Assembly (NCBI GenBank): GCA_007571275.1
Contig: RKRS01000136.1
Coordinates: 1 to 5,872, forward strand
From: Dehalococcoidia bacterium
Lineage (GTDB): Bacteria > Chloroflexota > Dehalococcoidia > Bin125
Length of the DNA stretch: 5,872 nt
Direction: 5' to 3'
Each line of letters begins with the position of its first letter. Positions within the stretch are counted from its first letter, which is position 1. Shown piece by piece: positions 1 through 5,872 of the stretch. The notes beneath the pieces were generated by a model, which had not been told where the DNA came from, made no database searches, and worked only from the letters and a program-made list of their open reading frames with translations. The translations under genes and the position numbers were made by a program.

Positions 1-1
1 G

Positions 2-76
2 CTGCGTGCAGAGTCAGAGGCGCGAGCCATCTACAACGCCATCGCTGGAGAGTTCAGACGCCGCGGCAGCGAATAG
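2..76 (+). CDS. C-terminal end of an unrecognised protein (5' end outside window)
   Basis: An open plus-strand frame enters from the left edge and ends at a TAG at 74-76. Only 24 residues are visible. They are rich in Ala, Glu and Arg and end in RRRGSE, so they look like a charged helical tail. No domain can be assigned from so little. A perfect inverted repeat starts 4 bp after the stop, where a transcript end would be expected, and this is the main reason to believe the frame is real. The gene is convergent with the minus-strand defence operon. The alternative is a chance open stretch, since 25 codons without a stop is weak evidence in GC-rich DNA. Nothing links it to the operon's function. 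Confidence 0.42.
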   Translation: MRAESEARAIYNAIAGEFRRRGSE

Positions 77-80
77 CCGC

Positions 81-103
81 CATCGGCCGAGAGCCGGCCG
101 ATG
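81..103 (+). terminator. Perfect 9-bp inverted repeat, possible U-tail-less terminator
   Basis: The arms CATCGGCCG (81-89) and CGGCCGATG (95-103) are exact reverse complements separated by a 5-nt loop (AGAGC). The repeat starts 4 bp after the TAG at 74-76, a typical place for a terminator. No T-run follows the right arm, so a classical intrinsic terminator is not supported. It could be a U-tail-less terminator, a 3' end stabiliser or a palindromic protein site. Being symmetrical, it could act in either direction. Confidence 0.42.
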
Positions 104-286
104 TCCAACTCGCTGATCATCATCACAGGCCGCATCGACCGTTGGGACGGCACGACCAACATCATCGCCGAGCACGTCGAAGCGGTGGGCCAACACATCC
201 CCTTGCCCAAAGCTCACGACTGGCACTGAGCCGATTTCGAGGGTCGAGGCTGGGAACATCTCCCCCCGCGGAGCAGGGACTTCGGT
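101..286 (+). pseudogene. Remnant of the C-terminal tail of an error-prone DNA polymerase (DnaE2/ImuC-like)
   Basis: From the ATG at 101 to a TGA at 227-229 the plus strand encodes 42 residues. They include LIIITGRIDR, then a D-G turn, NIIAEHVE, and a final PKAHDWH. This is the pattern of the C-terminal OB-fold and tail of DNA polymerase III alpha/DnaE2 proteins: a hydrophobic strand, G-R-hydrophobic, a short turn, N-hydrophobic-I-A-E, and an end resembling SRDFH. Past the TGA, the same frame continues to PPRSRDF at 263-283, another DnaE2-like ending. The original tail may therefore have run through a codon that is now TGA. Full DnaE2 proteins have about 1000 residues or more, so this is only a stub. 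The same frame is closed upstream by the TAG at 74-76, and the ATG sits in the right arm of the 81-103 inverted repeat with no clear ribosome-binding site, so translation is doubtful. The assignment rests on remembered family patterns and not on an alignment. Confidence 0.5.
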
Positions 287-315
287 GTTTGTGCTGACCA
301 GGAGGATGGGCCAAC

Positions 316-331
316 TCTCCTCTACAGGAGA
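316..331 (-). terminator. Small hairpin just past the operon's last stop codon
   Basis: TCTCCT (316-321) and AGGAGA (326-331) form a 6-bp stem with a 4-nt loop. The hairpin begins 2 bp past the helicase stop codon (334-336) in the direction of transcription. It is short and has no U-tract on the minus strand, so it would be at best a weak or factor-dependent terminator. Its position is the main argument for it. Confidence 0.22.
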
Positions 332-333
332 TG

Positions 334-2553
334 TCAACACGACAGCGCCTGAACCACTGACCAGGCCTGATCCAGGTCCAACCGACTCGAGGCATAGTCT
401 GCGTTGAGCAATTCCTCACTCAGATACCAGTGGTGCTTCTCTATCCGCTTGTTGAGGACCGTGATCGCGAGCTGTTCAGCGTCTGGCATACCGAGCGACA
501 CCAGCTCTTCAACAACCTGCTGCACTGCGTCGGCGGAAGTGTTCGCCAGGTGGATCGCGGGTCCGTATGAAACGGCATCGATGTTCTGGGTTCGAAACAG
601 TAACCCCAACGTGTTGAGCGCCCGATCGCCTACCCATGGGAAGACCCAGGTGTTGCGTCCCTGGGGCAGCACCGAGTGCTTGTTGAGCCCCAATCGACGG
701 AAGGTCGCGCGAGCCTCCACGAGAAGTTCTCGACCGTTCGCATCCAGAAATGCCGGCACATCGTTGTCCGTGTACACCCGGCGCATCTCTTCTCGAACCT
801 GGTCGTGGATCAGCATTCCGTCACCGGTGAATTTCGGCAGTAGGCCTCCCGCCGCAGGTTCCAGTTCGGCGACTCGCCGTTCTTCGTCGACCCCGACGAT
901 CCGCCAACGGCGTCCGCCAAAGATCAAGAACGAGTCAACACTCAAAGGAAATGAGACCGGCAGGGTGCCTAGTGTCCGGGCTGCGGTGACCAGTCTCCAC
1001 TCCTCAGGGGAGGAGAATGCAGCATAGAAGTCGTAGTGATTGACTAATCGTTCGCCGTTCAGGTCAAGGACGAGCATGCCGTCGTGAGTTTGCGTGAGCA
1101 ATTGGTGGCTCGCCAGATCGCGGAGCAGCTGCGCAAAGGATGCCGGCTCGACCGACGCGAATGGACCTGAGCCACAGAGCGCTTGAAATGCATCTGCCGC
1201 TAGAACTCCGCCGTGCTGAGCGATCAGCGATAGCACCTGCTGAATGAGCGTTGACAGGTGCAGCGCAGCCGGCGCCGGTGGTTCGACCCAGCGCTGCATC
1301 AGCAACCGAATCATCGCGACTGTCTGCACTAATGACACGCGCAACTGATCGGTCAACGCCGAGCGCTCATCGACTTGCTCTTCCTGGATGTAGATCCGAA
1401 TCACCGAGGGCGAGCCGATATTCCGGCCAGATCGACCGAGCCGCTGTTTCAGCGACGCCACCGAACCTGGCGGCCCGATCTGCGCGATCGAATCGACGCC
1501 GCCGATGTCGATGCCCAGCTCAAGCGTTGTGGTCGCTACCACCGTCGTTGGCCGTGAGCTCTTGAGCAGTTCCTCTGCGTCCTCACGAATATCACGGGAG
1601 AGCGATCCATGATGGGGAAAGAACTCGTTGGGCAAGTGGTCCTGCTCGGTCAGGCGACGCAGCAGGTCGGAGTAGAGCTCCACATCGGAGCGTCTGTTGG
1701 CGAAGACAAGATTGGTGCTGCCGCGCAAGGTCGTGAAGAGATGCTGGGCAATATCGATTTCATCGGATGACTCGGCCTCTGGCTCTTCGGCCTCATCGTC
1801 GCCGCTGTCCGATTCTTCGGAGCCCTGGGGCGGCGCAGTCCGTGCTCGCAGGTAGCCGCGAACCTGCAGTTTGACTTCGCGACCCTGCGCCGAGGACGTG
1901 ATCTGCTCAACCTCGCCGCAGTGTCTGGGTCGCAGAAACTCTGCCGCCAGGCCAGTGTCGCCTAAGGTGGCTGAAAGCCCAATCCGAGGCACTGATCTGT
2001 CGGCGGCAATCTCCAGACGGCGCATGAGCGACTGCAGCTGTCGTCCTCGCTCAGTGCCGATGAATGCATGTAACTCATCGACGACGATGAACCGTAGATT
2101 CTGCGCCAATCGTGGTATTGATGTGCCTCGGGTTATGAACAACGCTTCCAGCGACTCCGGCGTGATCAGCAGCGCGCCGCGCGGTCGCTCGACCATTCGG
2201 CGCTTGATGTGAGCGGCGATGTCGCCGTGCCACGGGGTAACCGGCGCGTCGATACAGCCAAACAGCGCCTCGAGCCGGGGGCGTTGATCGTTGATCAGGG
2301 CTTTGAGTGGAGCGATGTAGATGACGCCCAGCGAGTCTGCGGCAGTGTCCTCAAGCGTGCTGCAAATCGGCAGGAACGCCGCCTCGGTCTTGCCGGAAGC
2401 GGTTGCCGACGAAATGAGGATGTCTCGGCTGTCCAGGATCGGACTGATAGCCCGCTCCTGAATGTCGTGCAAGGACGTCCATCGTTGCTGCCAGACCCAT
2501 CGCTGCACAGGCCTCGCCAACATCTCAAAGGCCGATGATGCCGTTTCGCCCAT
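334..2553 (-). CDS. sngC: Shango-type SF2 DEAD/DEAH-box helicase (SngC; Lhr/BrxHI-like)
   Basis: This 739-residue protein is a nucleic-acid-dependent ATPase/helicase with all the main superfamily 2 motifs. It has a Q-motif-like region (WTSLHDIQ, 25-32), motif I SATASGKT (49-56), Ia APLKALINDQ (81-90), Ib LLITPESLE (128-136), II DELH (159-162) and III SAT (194-196). The second RecA domain carries IV NLVFANRR (281-288), V TTLELGIDIGG (342-352) and VI QRLGRSGR (370-377). A very acidic linker at about 244-268 separates the two RecA domains. The region after 400 suggests a winged helix, then an Lhr-like module (FLIFGGRRWRIVGV, 542-555) and a family-like end (YLSEELLNADYASSRLDL). Length and motifs match the BrxHI-type helicases of BREX type 2 and the helicase of Shango. 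It is the last gene of the operon, 23 bp after sngB, and starts at ATG 2553 behind a plausible GGACGAG. No catalytic motif is broken. The biochemical role in defence is inferred, and the substrate (DNA strand or structure) cannot be read from the sequence. Confidence 0.9.
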   Translation of the reverse strand: MGETASSAFEMLARPVQRWVWQQRWTSLHDIQERAISPILDSRDILISSATASGKTEAAFLPICSTLEDTAADSLGVIYIAPLKALINDQRPRLEALFGCIDAPVTPWHGDIAAHIKRRMVERPRGALLITPESLEALFITRGTSIPRLAQNLRFIVVDELHAFIGTERGRQLQSLMRRLEIAADRSVPRIGLSATLGDTGLAAEFLRPRHCGEVEQITSSAQGREVKLQVRGYLRARTAPPQGSEESDSGDDEAEEPEAESSDEIDIAQHLFTTLRGSTNLVFANRRSDVELYSDLLRRLTEQDHLPNEFFPHHGSLSRDIREDAEELLKSSRPTTVVATTTLELGIDIGGVDSIAQIGPPGSVASLKQRLGRSGRNIGSPSVIRIYIQEEQVDERSALTDQLRVSLVQTVAMIRLLMQRWVEPPAPAALHLSTLIQQVLSLIAQHGGVLAADAFQALCGSGPFASVEPASFAQLLRDLASHQLLTQTHDGMLVLDLNGERLVNHYDFYAAFSSPEEWRLVTAARTLGTLPVSFPLSVDSFLIFGGRRWRIVGVDEERRVAELEPAAGGLLPKFTGDGMLIHDQVREEMRRVYTDNDVPAFLDANGRELLVEARATFRRLGLNKHSVLPQGRNTWVFPWVGDRALNTLGLLFRTQNIDAVSYGPAIHLANTSADAVQQVVEELVSLGMPDAEQLAITVLNKRIEKHHWYLSEELLNADYASSRLDLDQAWSVVQALSC

Positions 2554-2560
2554 GATTGCG

Positions 2561-2567
2561 CTCGTCC
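2561..2567 (-). promoter_or_regulatory. Ribosome-binding site of the helicase gene
   Basis: GGACGAG on the minus strand lies 7 nt before the ATG at 2553, inside the 23-bp gap after the sngB stop. It is an imperfect Shine-Dalgarno sequence that supports this start. The short gap suggests co-transcription and possibly translational re-initiation after sngB. Confidence 0.5.
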
Positions 2568-2576
2568 GGCGAGTCG

Positions 2577-3899
2577 CTACAGGCGGAAGGACGCGAGCTC
2601 GTCGTCAACCGGGTCGTCCGCGATCCCTTCGCCCTCGCCCGTGACTGCAGGATCAGAATCGGGACCGACGCGGACGGCCGCGACCAGTTCCTGCCATGAA
2701 GTAGACGGGTTCTGTTCGAGCACCCTCAACAGTTGGACGAACGCGCGAATCGAGGTTCGCGGCGTCTGGAAGTATGCCTCGCCGACATTCCGGGAGCAGT
2801 GTTCCATGAATGCGTGCAACGCCTCGTCGGGTAACGCATGCGCCTGCTCGTCTCCTCCGGCATGGACGTGACGCAGCTTGGTGAGAACGACGTACAGTTC
2901 TTCCGGGCTGAGGTTGGCCAAGCGCAGGACCGGGCCTGAGAAGTCGCGAACCCCGGCCGATGCAAACATGTTCTCGCTGAGTCGACTCTGCAGGGCTTCA
3001 TAGCTGTACAGCCCTCGCCGAGTGTCAGTGAGGAACTCGGGGGTGCCAGCCATGATGAAGCCAAGATTGGCCACCGAGCCCTGGAGACAATCGTTCAGAA
3101 TCCTCAGAATCTGTTCATAGTTGCTGTTCCGAGCCCGCGTGTTCGCCAGTTTGTAGAGATTCACCATCTCATCGAACGCGACGATCAAGCCGCCGTATCC
3201 GGCCAGCCGCACAAATCGGGCCAGCAACTTCAGCATGTCGTAGACGTTGGCGTCGTCAATGATCGTGCGGACGCCAAGGTCTCGGCGCGCATCCGTCTTG
3301 GTCGAGTACTCGCCGCGTAGCCAGCGAACGGCCGAGCCCTTCAGGTTGGCGTTCCCCTCATCGTGTCCGCGCCAGTAGGCAGCGACGACATCGGCAAAGT
3401 CGTAGCCACCGACCAGCTCCGACAGGCTCCGCAAGTGCTCGCGGATCACATCTTCCGTCTCGCGGTCTGTCTCTCGTGCGGTCTTCTGAGCCTCGCCGAT
3501 GAATCGTTCGACGACTGATTGCAATCCGCCGCCGTCAGGATTGGTCCTTGTGCTGAGGTTCCTTGCCAGTTCGGTGTAGAGGCTCCTGCCTTGTCCGCCG
3601 GTCGCAAAGAGCCGGCGATCTGGCGTCAGATCGCCGTGCATCGTGACCATTTGCTTTTCCAGCGCAGGCGATCGGATCAGGTGCAGGAAGAAGCTCTTCC
3701 CGCTGCCGTACTCACCGATCACGAAGCGAATGGCAGACCCGCCGTCGACGACTCGCTCGAGATCTCCGAGCAGCGCTGACACCTCTTGCACCCGTCCAAC
3801 CTGGACATGCTGGAGACCACGACGCGGCACCACTCCAGCGGCAAGCGATTGCAGGATCGCATCTCGGTCTCTGGGCCGAATCCTCGAGTTACTCGACAT
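2577..3899 (-). CDS. sngB: Shango-type P-loop ATPase (SngB; BrxD-like, DUF2791 family)
   Basis: This 440-residue protein belongs to the BREX-associated ATP-binding family typified by BrxD. The N-terminal segment (RDAILQSLAAGVVPRRGLQHVQVGR, about 12-36) is a family signature. The Walker A motif GEYGSGKSF (62-70) follows, with lysine 68 as the phosphate-binding residue. GGQGRSLYTELARNLSTRT (101-119) is also typical. Walker B is LIVAFDEM (238-245) with D243/E244, and FIMAGTPEF (281-289) is likely a sensor-1 strand. The C-terminal part is helical and ends in an acidic tail. The ATPase core looks intact and the length is normal for the family. The gene overlaps sngA by 11 bp and precedes the helicase, which suggests that the three products act together in the cytoplasm. 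In BREX type 2 a BrxD/BrxHI pair occurs, and in Shango the pair is joined to a TerB-domain protein as here. A role as a DNA-dependent AAA-like motor or loader is inferred. Confidence 0.92.
   Translation of the reverse strand: MSSNSRIRPRDRDAILQSLAAGVVPRRGLQHVQVGRVQEVSALLGDLERVVDGGSAIRFVIGEYGSGKSFFLHLIRSPALEKQMVTMHGDLTPDRRLFATGGQGRSLYTELARNLSTRTNPDGGGLQSVVERFIGEAQKTARETDRETEDVIREHLRSLSELVGGYDFADVVAAYWRGHDEGNANLKGSAVRWLRGEYSTKTDARRDLGVRTIIDDANVYDMLKLLARFVRLAGYGGLIVAFDEMVNLYKLANTRARNSNYEQILRILNDCLQGSVANLGFIMAGTPEFLTDTRRGLYSYEALQSRLSENMFASAGVRDFSGPVLRLANLSPEELYVVLTKLRHVHAGGDEQAHALPDEALHAFMEHCSRNVGEAYFQTPRTSIRAFVQLLRVLEQNPSTSWQELVAAVRVGPDSDPAVTGEGEGIADDPVDDELASFRL
3889..3899 (-). other. 11-bp overlap of sngA stop and sngB start
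   Basis: On the minus strand the sequence ATGTCGAGTAA holds the sngB start (ATG, 3899-3897) and the sngA stop (TAA, 3891-3889) in different frames. Such an overlap, with a good ribosome-binding site inside sngA, points to translational coupling and a matched supply of the two proteins. Confidence 0.85.
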
Positions 3900-5872
3900 C
3901 GAGCATCTCCTTCAAGGCGAACTCGTTCATATCCAGCGGGTCAGCGCCCTCGATCAGCGGTTCGTCGCAGCGATCAAACGCGGCGTTGTTGATGGTTTCA
4001 ATCGCCCCGGCGGGCATGAGGCCAAGCCTGCTTGAAGCCTCCTCGAACTCGCTCCTGGGCCAGCTGGGTCGCGTGGCCAGAAAGCGCACCAGCTCCGCAT
4101 GCGCTGGATCCAGCAGCCCGCCGGCGATGTCGGTCGCAGTCGATGTCTGCTCTTCCACTTCAGTGTCCTCTGGTTCTGCTTCTGGAGGTTCGGGTTCAGT
4201 TGGACCCTCAAAGATCTCAGTCAGTAAGTCGGTCACTTCCCGAGTGTCCTGCATGATCGCGGCAATCTTCTCGCGATCCAGCTCGACGACCTCTGAAGCT
4301 CGATACTGTGCGGGCGACGGTGGAATCCGATAACCGCCGGGCTCGTCGGGGCGTAGCACCGTGACGGGTTGGGATGGGGGCGCAGAGGAGAGTTCGTGAA
4401 TGTCGCGGTGCAGTCGATCCCCGTCCAGTCCGAGCAGGGCGTAGACACGATTCAGCACCTTGACCTCATCGGAGCTGATCGCGCCGTCGGCGCCGGCGAG
4501 CGTGATCGCCAAGCGGGCGATTCGGCTGCGCTCCGAATCGGAGAGCGCCTGCATACGAGACTTCATTCGAGTCAGCGTGGGAGGTTCAACGAGCAGCCAT
4601 TGCAGGTAGGCGCGCAGTCGGGTGCGATCGGCTGAAGAGAGATGCAGCGATTCCTCCAAATGAGCTTCCAGCAATCGTTCCTCTTCAGCGCTGATCGTCC
4701 CATCGGCAGCACTGACCGCTGCTCCAAGCTGAAGCAGTACCGTCGCCGCCTGATACCCGGCGCCGGGTTCCAAATCTCCACCATCCAACCGAAACACGGC
4801 AGCATACTGGTGCTTGGTTAGGTTGACTTTGGAGTAGCGAATGTCCGGCGTCAGGCCGTAGCCGAGCCGCTCCAGGAGTTGCGCGAACGTGGAAGCTTCC
4901 TTCGCCGAGAACGAGTCCTCCCGCTGGGCTGGGAACCCCGCAGTCAGACTCCGAACCGCGATGATCGCCGCATCGCGGCCGGAGAGCGCCGTTTCAATCC
5001 GGGCCTTGAACCTGAGCAGCTCGTCCGTCTGCCGGGCCATGACGAGCTCACTCGGCAGCAGGGCGATTGCGGCGAGACTGTCGCGGGTTCTTGTGCCGCC
5101 CCAGCGGCTGTAGGAAGCGAGTTCGTTCGTGACCGATTCCGCCAATTCCCTCAGCAGTCGATTTGGTCGTTGCAACCGGGTCACGTTGGGCAGACCGTCA
5201 GCATTGATCGACACTGGCGAGCGGAAGCTGCCGCTTGATGGTTGATAGGAGTGCTTCAGCGCCGCCTTATTCGGCCGGATCTTCATCCCACTCCCGTAAA
5301 TCTGCTCATAACGAATCTGGAACAGTGCGTTGAATTCCTCCTCACATCGCACTGCCGGAGTTCTTAGCGAGGTCTCCGGGTGGAGCCGCAACCACGACAA
5401 CGCCCAGCGCGATGGCAATGGGTCGCCCGAAGCGACGATCGATCCCAAGCCGATCTTGACCTCGAGAGGTAGTTCCCATCCTCGATGAACCAGTGGCGGT
5501 TCCCATAGCGAGGGTTCCAGGCCGATCAGCAGACTCTTGACGAGCGAGAGGAACTCGCCCGCGTAGTGACTGAATGAGTTGTTCTTGCCGTACAGCCCCA
5601 ACAGTCTCTCTATCTCATCGACCAACGCATGCGTCTCTTCGCTCGAAACTGATTCGCGCTCCCTGTCGAACAACAAGCGGCGCTCGATGCCGTAGAAGAA
5701 TAGAAACACATAGCCGATGTAGGCGCCTCCCGGCCGGCCCTTCGCTAACCAGTCGAGGTAGGCGGCACGCGATGCCGGCGTCATCTCGCTGTACGACGGC
5801 CAATAGCTCATGTCGTGGCCGTGTACGTCGGAATCCCGATTGTCGACTGGCAGCAACGGGTCGATTAGGGCA
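3889..5872 (-). CDS. sngA: Shango-type TerB_N/TerB/TerB_C protein (SngA), 5' end outside window
   Basis: This large protein is the first visible gene of the operon. The frame stays open to the right edge: five codons upstream of the TTG at 5856 read ALIDP, which continues into LLPV. Family members usually have this ALIDPxLPV stretch well inside the protein, so the TTG is probably not the start and some N-terminal sequence is missing. Counting from that TTG there are 655 residues. TerB_N covers about 16-210, with the hallmark YWPSYSEMTPASRAAYLDWL (18-37) and GYVFLFFYGIERR (48-60). A TerB-like helical domain at about 365-490 has two acidic turns, AADGTISAEEE (383-393) and GADGAISSDE (455-464), that could bind a metal ion. 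An acidic, proline-rich linker (551-570) leads into TerB_C (about 520-655, split by the linker). No signal peptide can be judged, no membrane segment is evident, and there is no nuclease motif. TerB domains are known from tellurite-resistance and stress modules, but the linkage here points to phage defence. A sensor or scaffold role is inferred. Confidence 0.9.
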   Translation of the reverse strand, partial: ALIDPLLPVDNRDSDVHGHDMSYWPSYSEMTPASRAAYLDWLAKGRPGGAYIGYVFLFFYGIERRLLFDRERESVSSEETHALVDEIERLLGLYGKNNSFSHYAGEFLSLVKSLLIGLEPSLWEPPLVHRGWELPLEVKIGLGSIVASGDPLPSRWALSWLRLHPETSLRTPAVRCEEEFNALFQIRYEQIYGSGMKIRPNKAALKHSYQPSSGSFRSPVSINADGLPNVTRLQRPNRLLRELAESVTNELASYSRWGGTRTRDSLAAIALLPSELVMARQTDELLRFKARIETALSGRDAAIIAVRSLTAGFPAQREDSFSAKEASTFAQLLERLGYGLTPDIRYSKVNLTKHQYAAVFRLDGGDLEPGAGYQAATVLLQLGAAVSAADGTISAEEERLLEAHLEESLHLSSADRTRLRAYLQWLLVEPPTLTRMKSRMQALSDSERSRIARLAITLAGADGAISSDEVKVLNRVYALLGLDGDRLHRDIHELSSAPPSQPVTVLRPDEPGGYRIPPSPAQYRASEVVELDREKIAAIMQDTREVTDLLTEIFEGPTEPEPPEAEPEDTEVEEQTSTATDIAGGLLDPAHAELVRFLATRPSWPRSEFEEASSRLGLMPAGAIETINNAAFDRCDEPLIEGADPLDMNEFALKEMLDVE
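3907..3912 (-). promoter_or_regulatory. Strong ribosome-binding site of sngB within the sngA coding sequence
   Basis: AAGGAG on the minus strand lies 7 nt before the sngB ATG. The ATG directly after it (3906-3904) is out of frame with sngB, so the start at 3899 is the natural one. It is the best Shine-Dalgarno match seen in the operon. Confidence 0.75.

Noticed and set aside
14..340. Minus-strand open frame of 108 codons downstream of the helicase
   Set aside because: It is antisense to the DnaE2-like remnant, the inverted repeat and the end of the left gene, shows no recognisable domain, and overlaps the end of sngC without a clear ribosome-binding site. It is probably a shadow frame of GC-rich DNA.
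404..1027. Plus-strand open frame of 207 codons opposite the helicase gene
   Set aside because: It lies fully antisense to the conserved C-terminal part of SngC, and its Ser/Arg/Thr-rich translation is typical of a shadow frame.
3643..4035. Plus-strand frame across the sngA/sngB junction
   Set aside because: It is antisense to both genes, including the Walker A region of SngB, and has a low-complexity composition and no domain.
334..5872. A complete BREX locus
   Set aside because: The ATPase and helicase are BREX-like, but no PglX methyltransferase, PglZ phosphatase or PglW/PglY gene is present, and the TerB protein in first position fits Shango better.
3889..5872. A tellurite-resistance (ter) operon because of the TerB domains
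   Set aside because: No TerC, TerD, TerE or TerZ genes are present, and the partner genes are a defence-type ATPase and helicase.
1..5872. CRISPR arrays, tRNA or rRNA genes, transposases, integrases, toxin-antitoxin pairs
   Set aside because: No regularly spaced repeats, RNA gene signatures or mobile-element proteins were seen on either strand. The window is nearly filled by the three large genes.

Overview
The window comes from a fairly GC-rich bacterial chromosome or large element. No ribosomal RNA or other taxonomic marker is present. The DnaE2-like remnant at the left edge and the general codon use would suit an actinobacterium, a chloroflexote or a similar high-GC lineage, but this is a weak inference.

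Almost the whole window (334-5872) is one compact minus-strand operon, read from right to left. Its first gene runs off the right edge. The order is a TerB_N / TerB / TerB_C protein (SngA-like, 5' end missing), a BrxD-type P-loop ATPase (SngB-like) and a Lhr/BrxHI-type superfamily 2 DEAD/DEAH helicase (SngC-like). The first two genes overlap by 11 bp with a strong Shine-Dalgarno sequence inside the upstream gene, and the second and third are separated by 23 bp. This gene content and order match Shango, a three-gene anti-phage system described in recent defence-system screens. The system is therefore most likely a variant of a known one. How it works is still poorly understood.

The left edge (1-333) holds different material on the plus strand, convergent with the operon. 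It starts with the last 24 codons of an unrecognised gene ending at 74-76. A perfect 9-bp inverted repeat follows at 81-103. After that comes a short stretch whose translation looks like the C-terminal tail of an error-prone DNA polymerase (DnaE2/ImuC), with no body of the gene attached. This looks like a scarred junction between a defence island and its surroundings. A small hairpin lies just past the helicase stop.

Working model: the ATPase and helicase resemble a pair also used by BREX type 2 systems and probably act on phage DNA. The TerB-domain protein is likely the sensor or scaffold partner. No nuclease, methyltransferase or PglZ gene is visible in the window, and the operon's promoter lies beyond the right edge.
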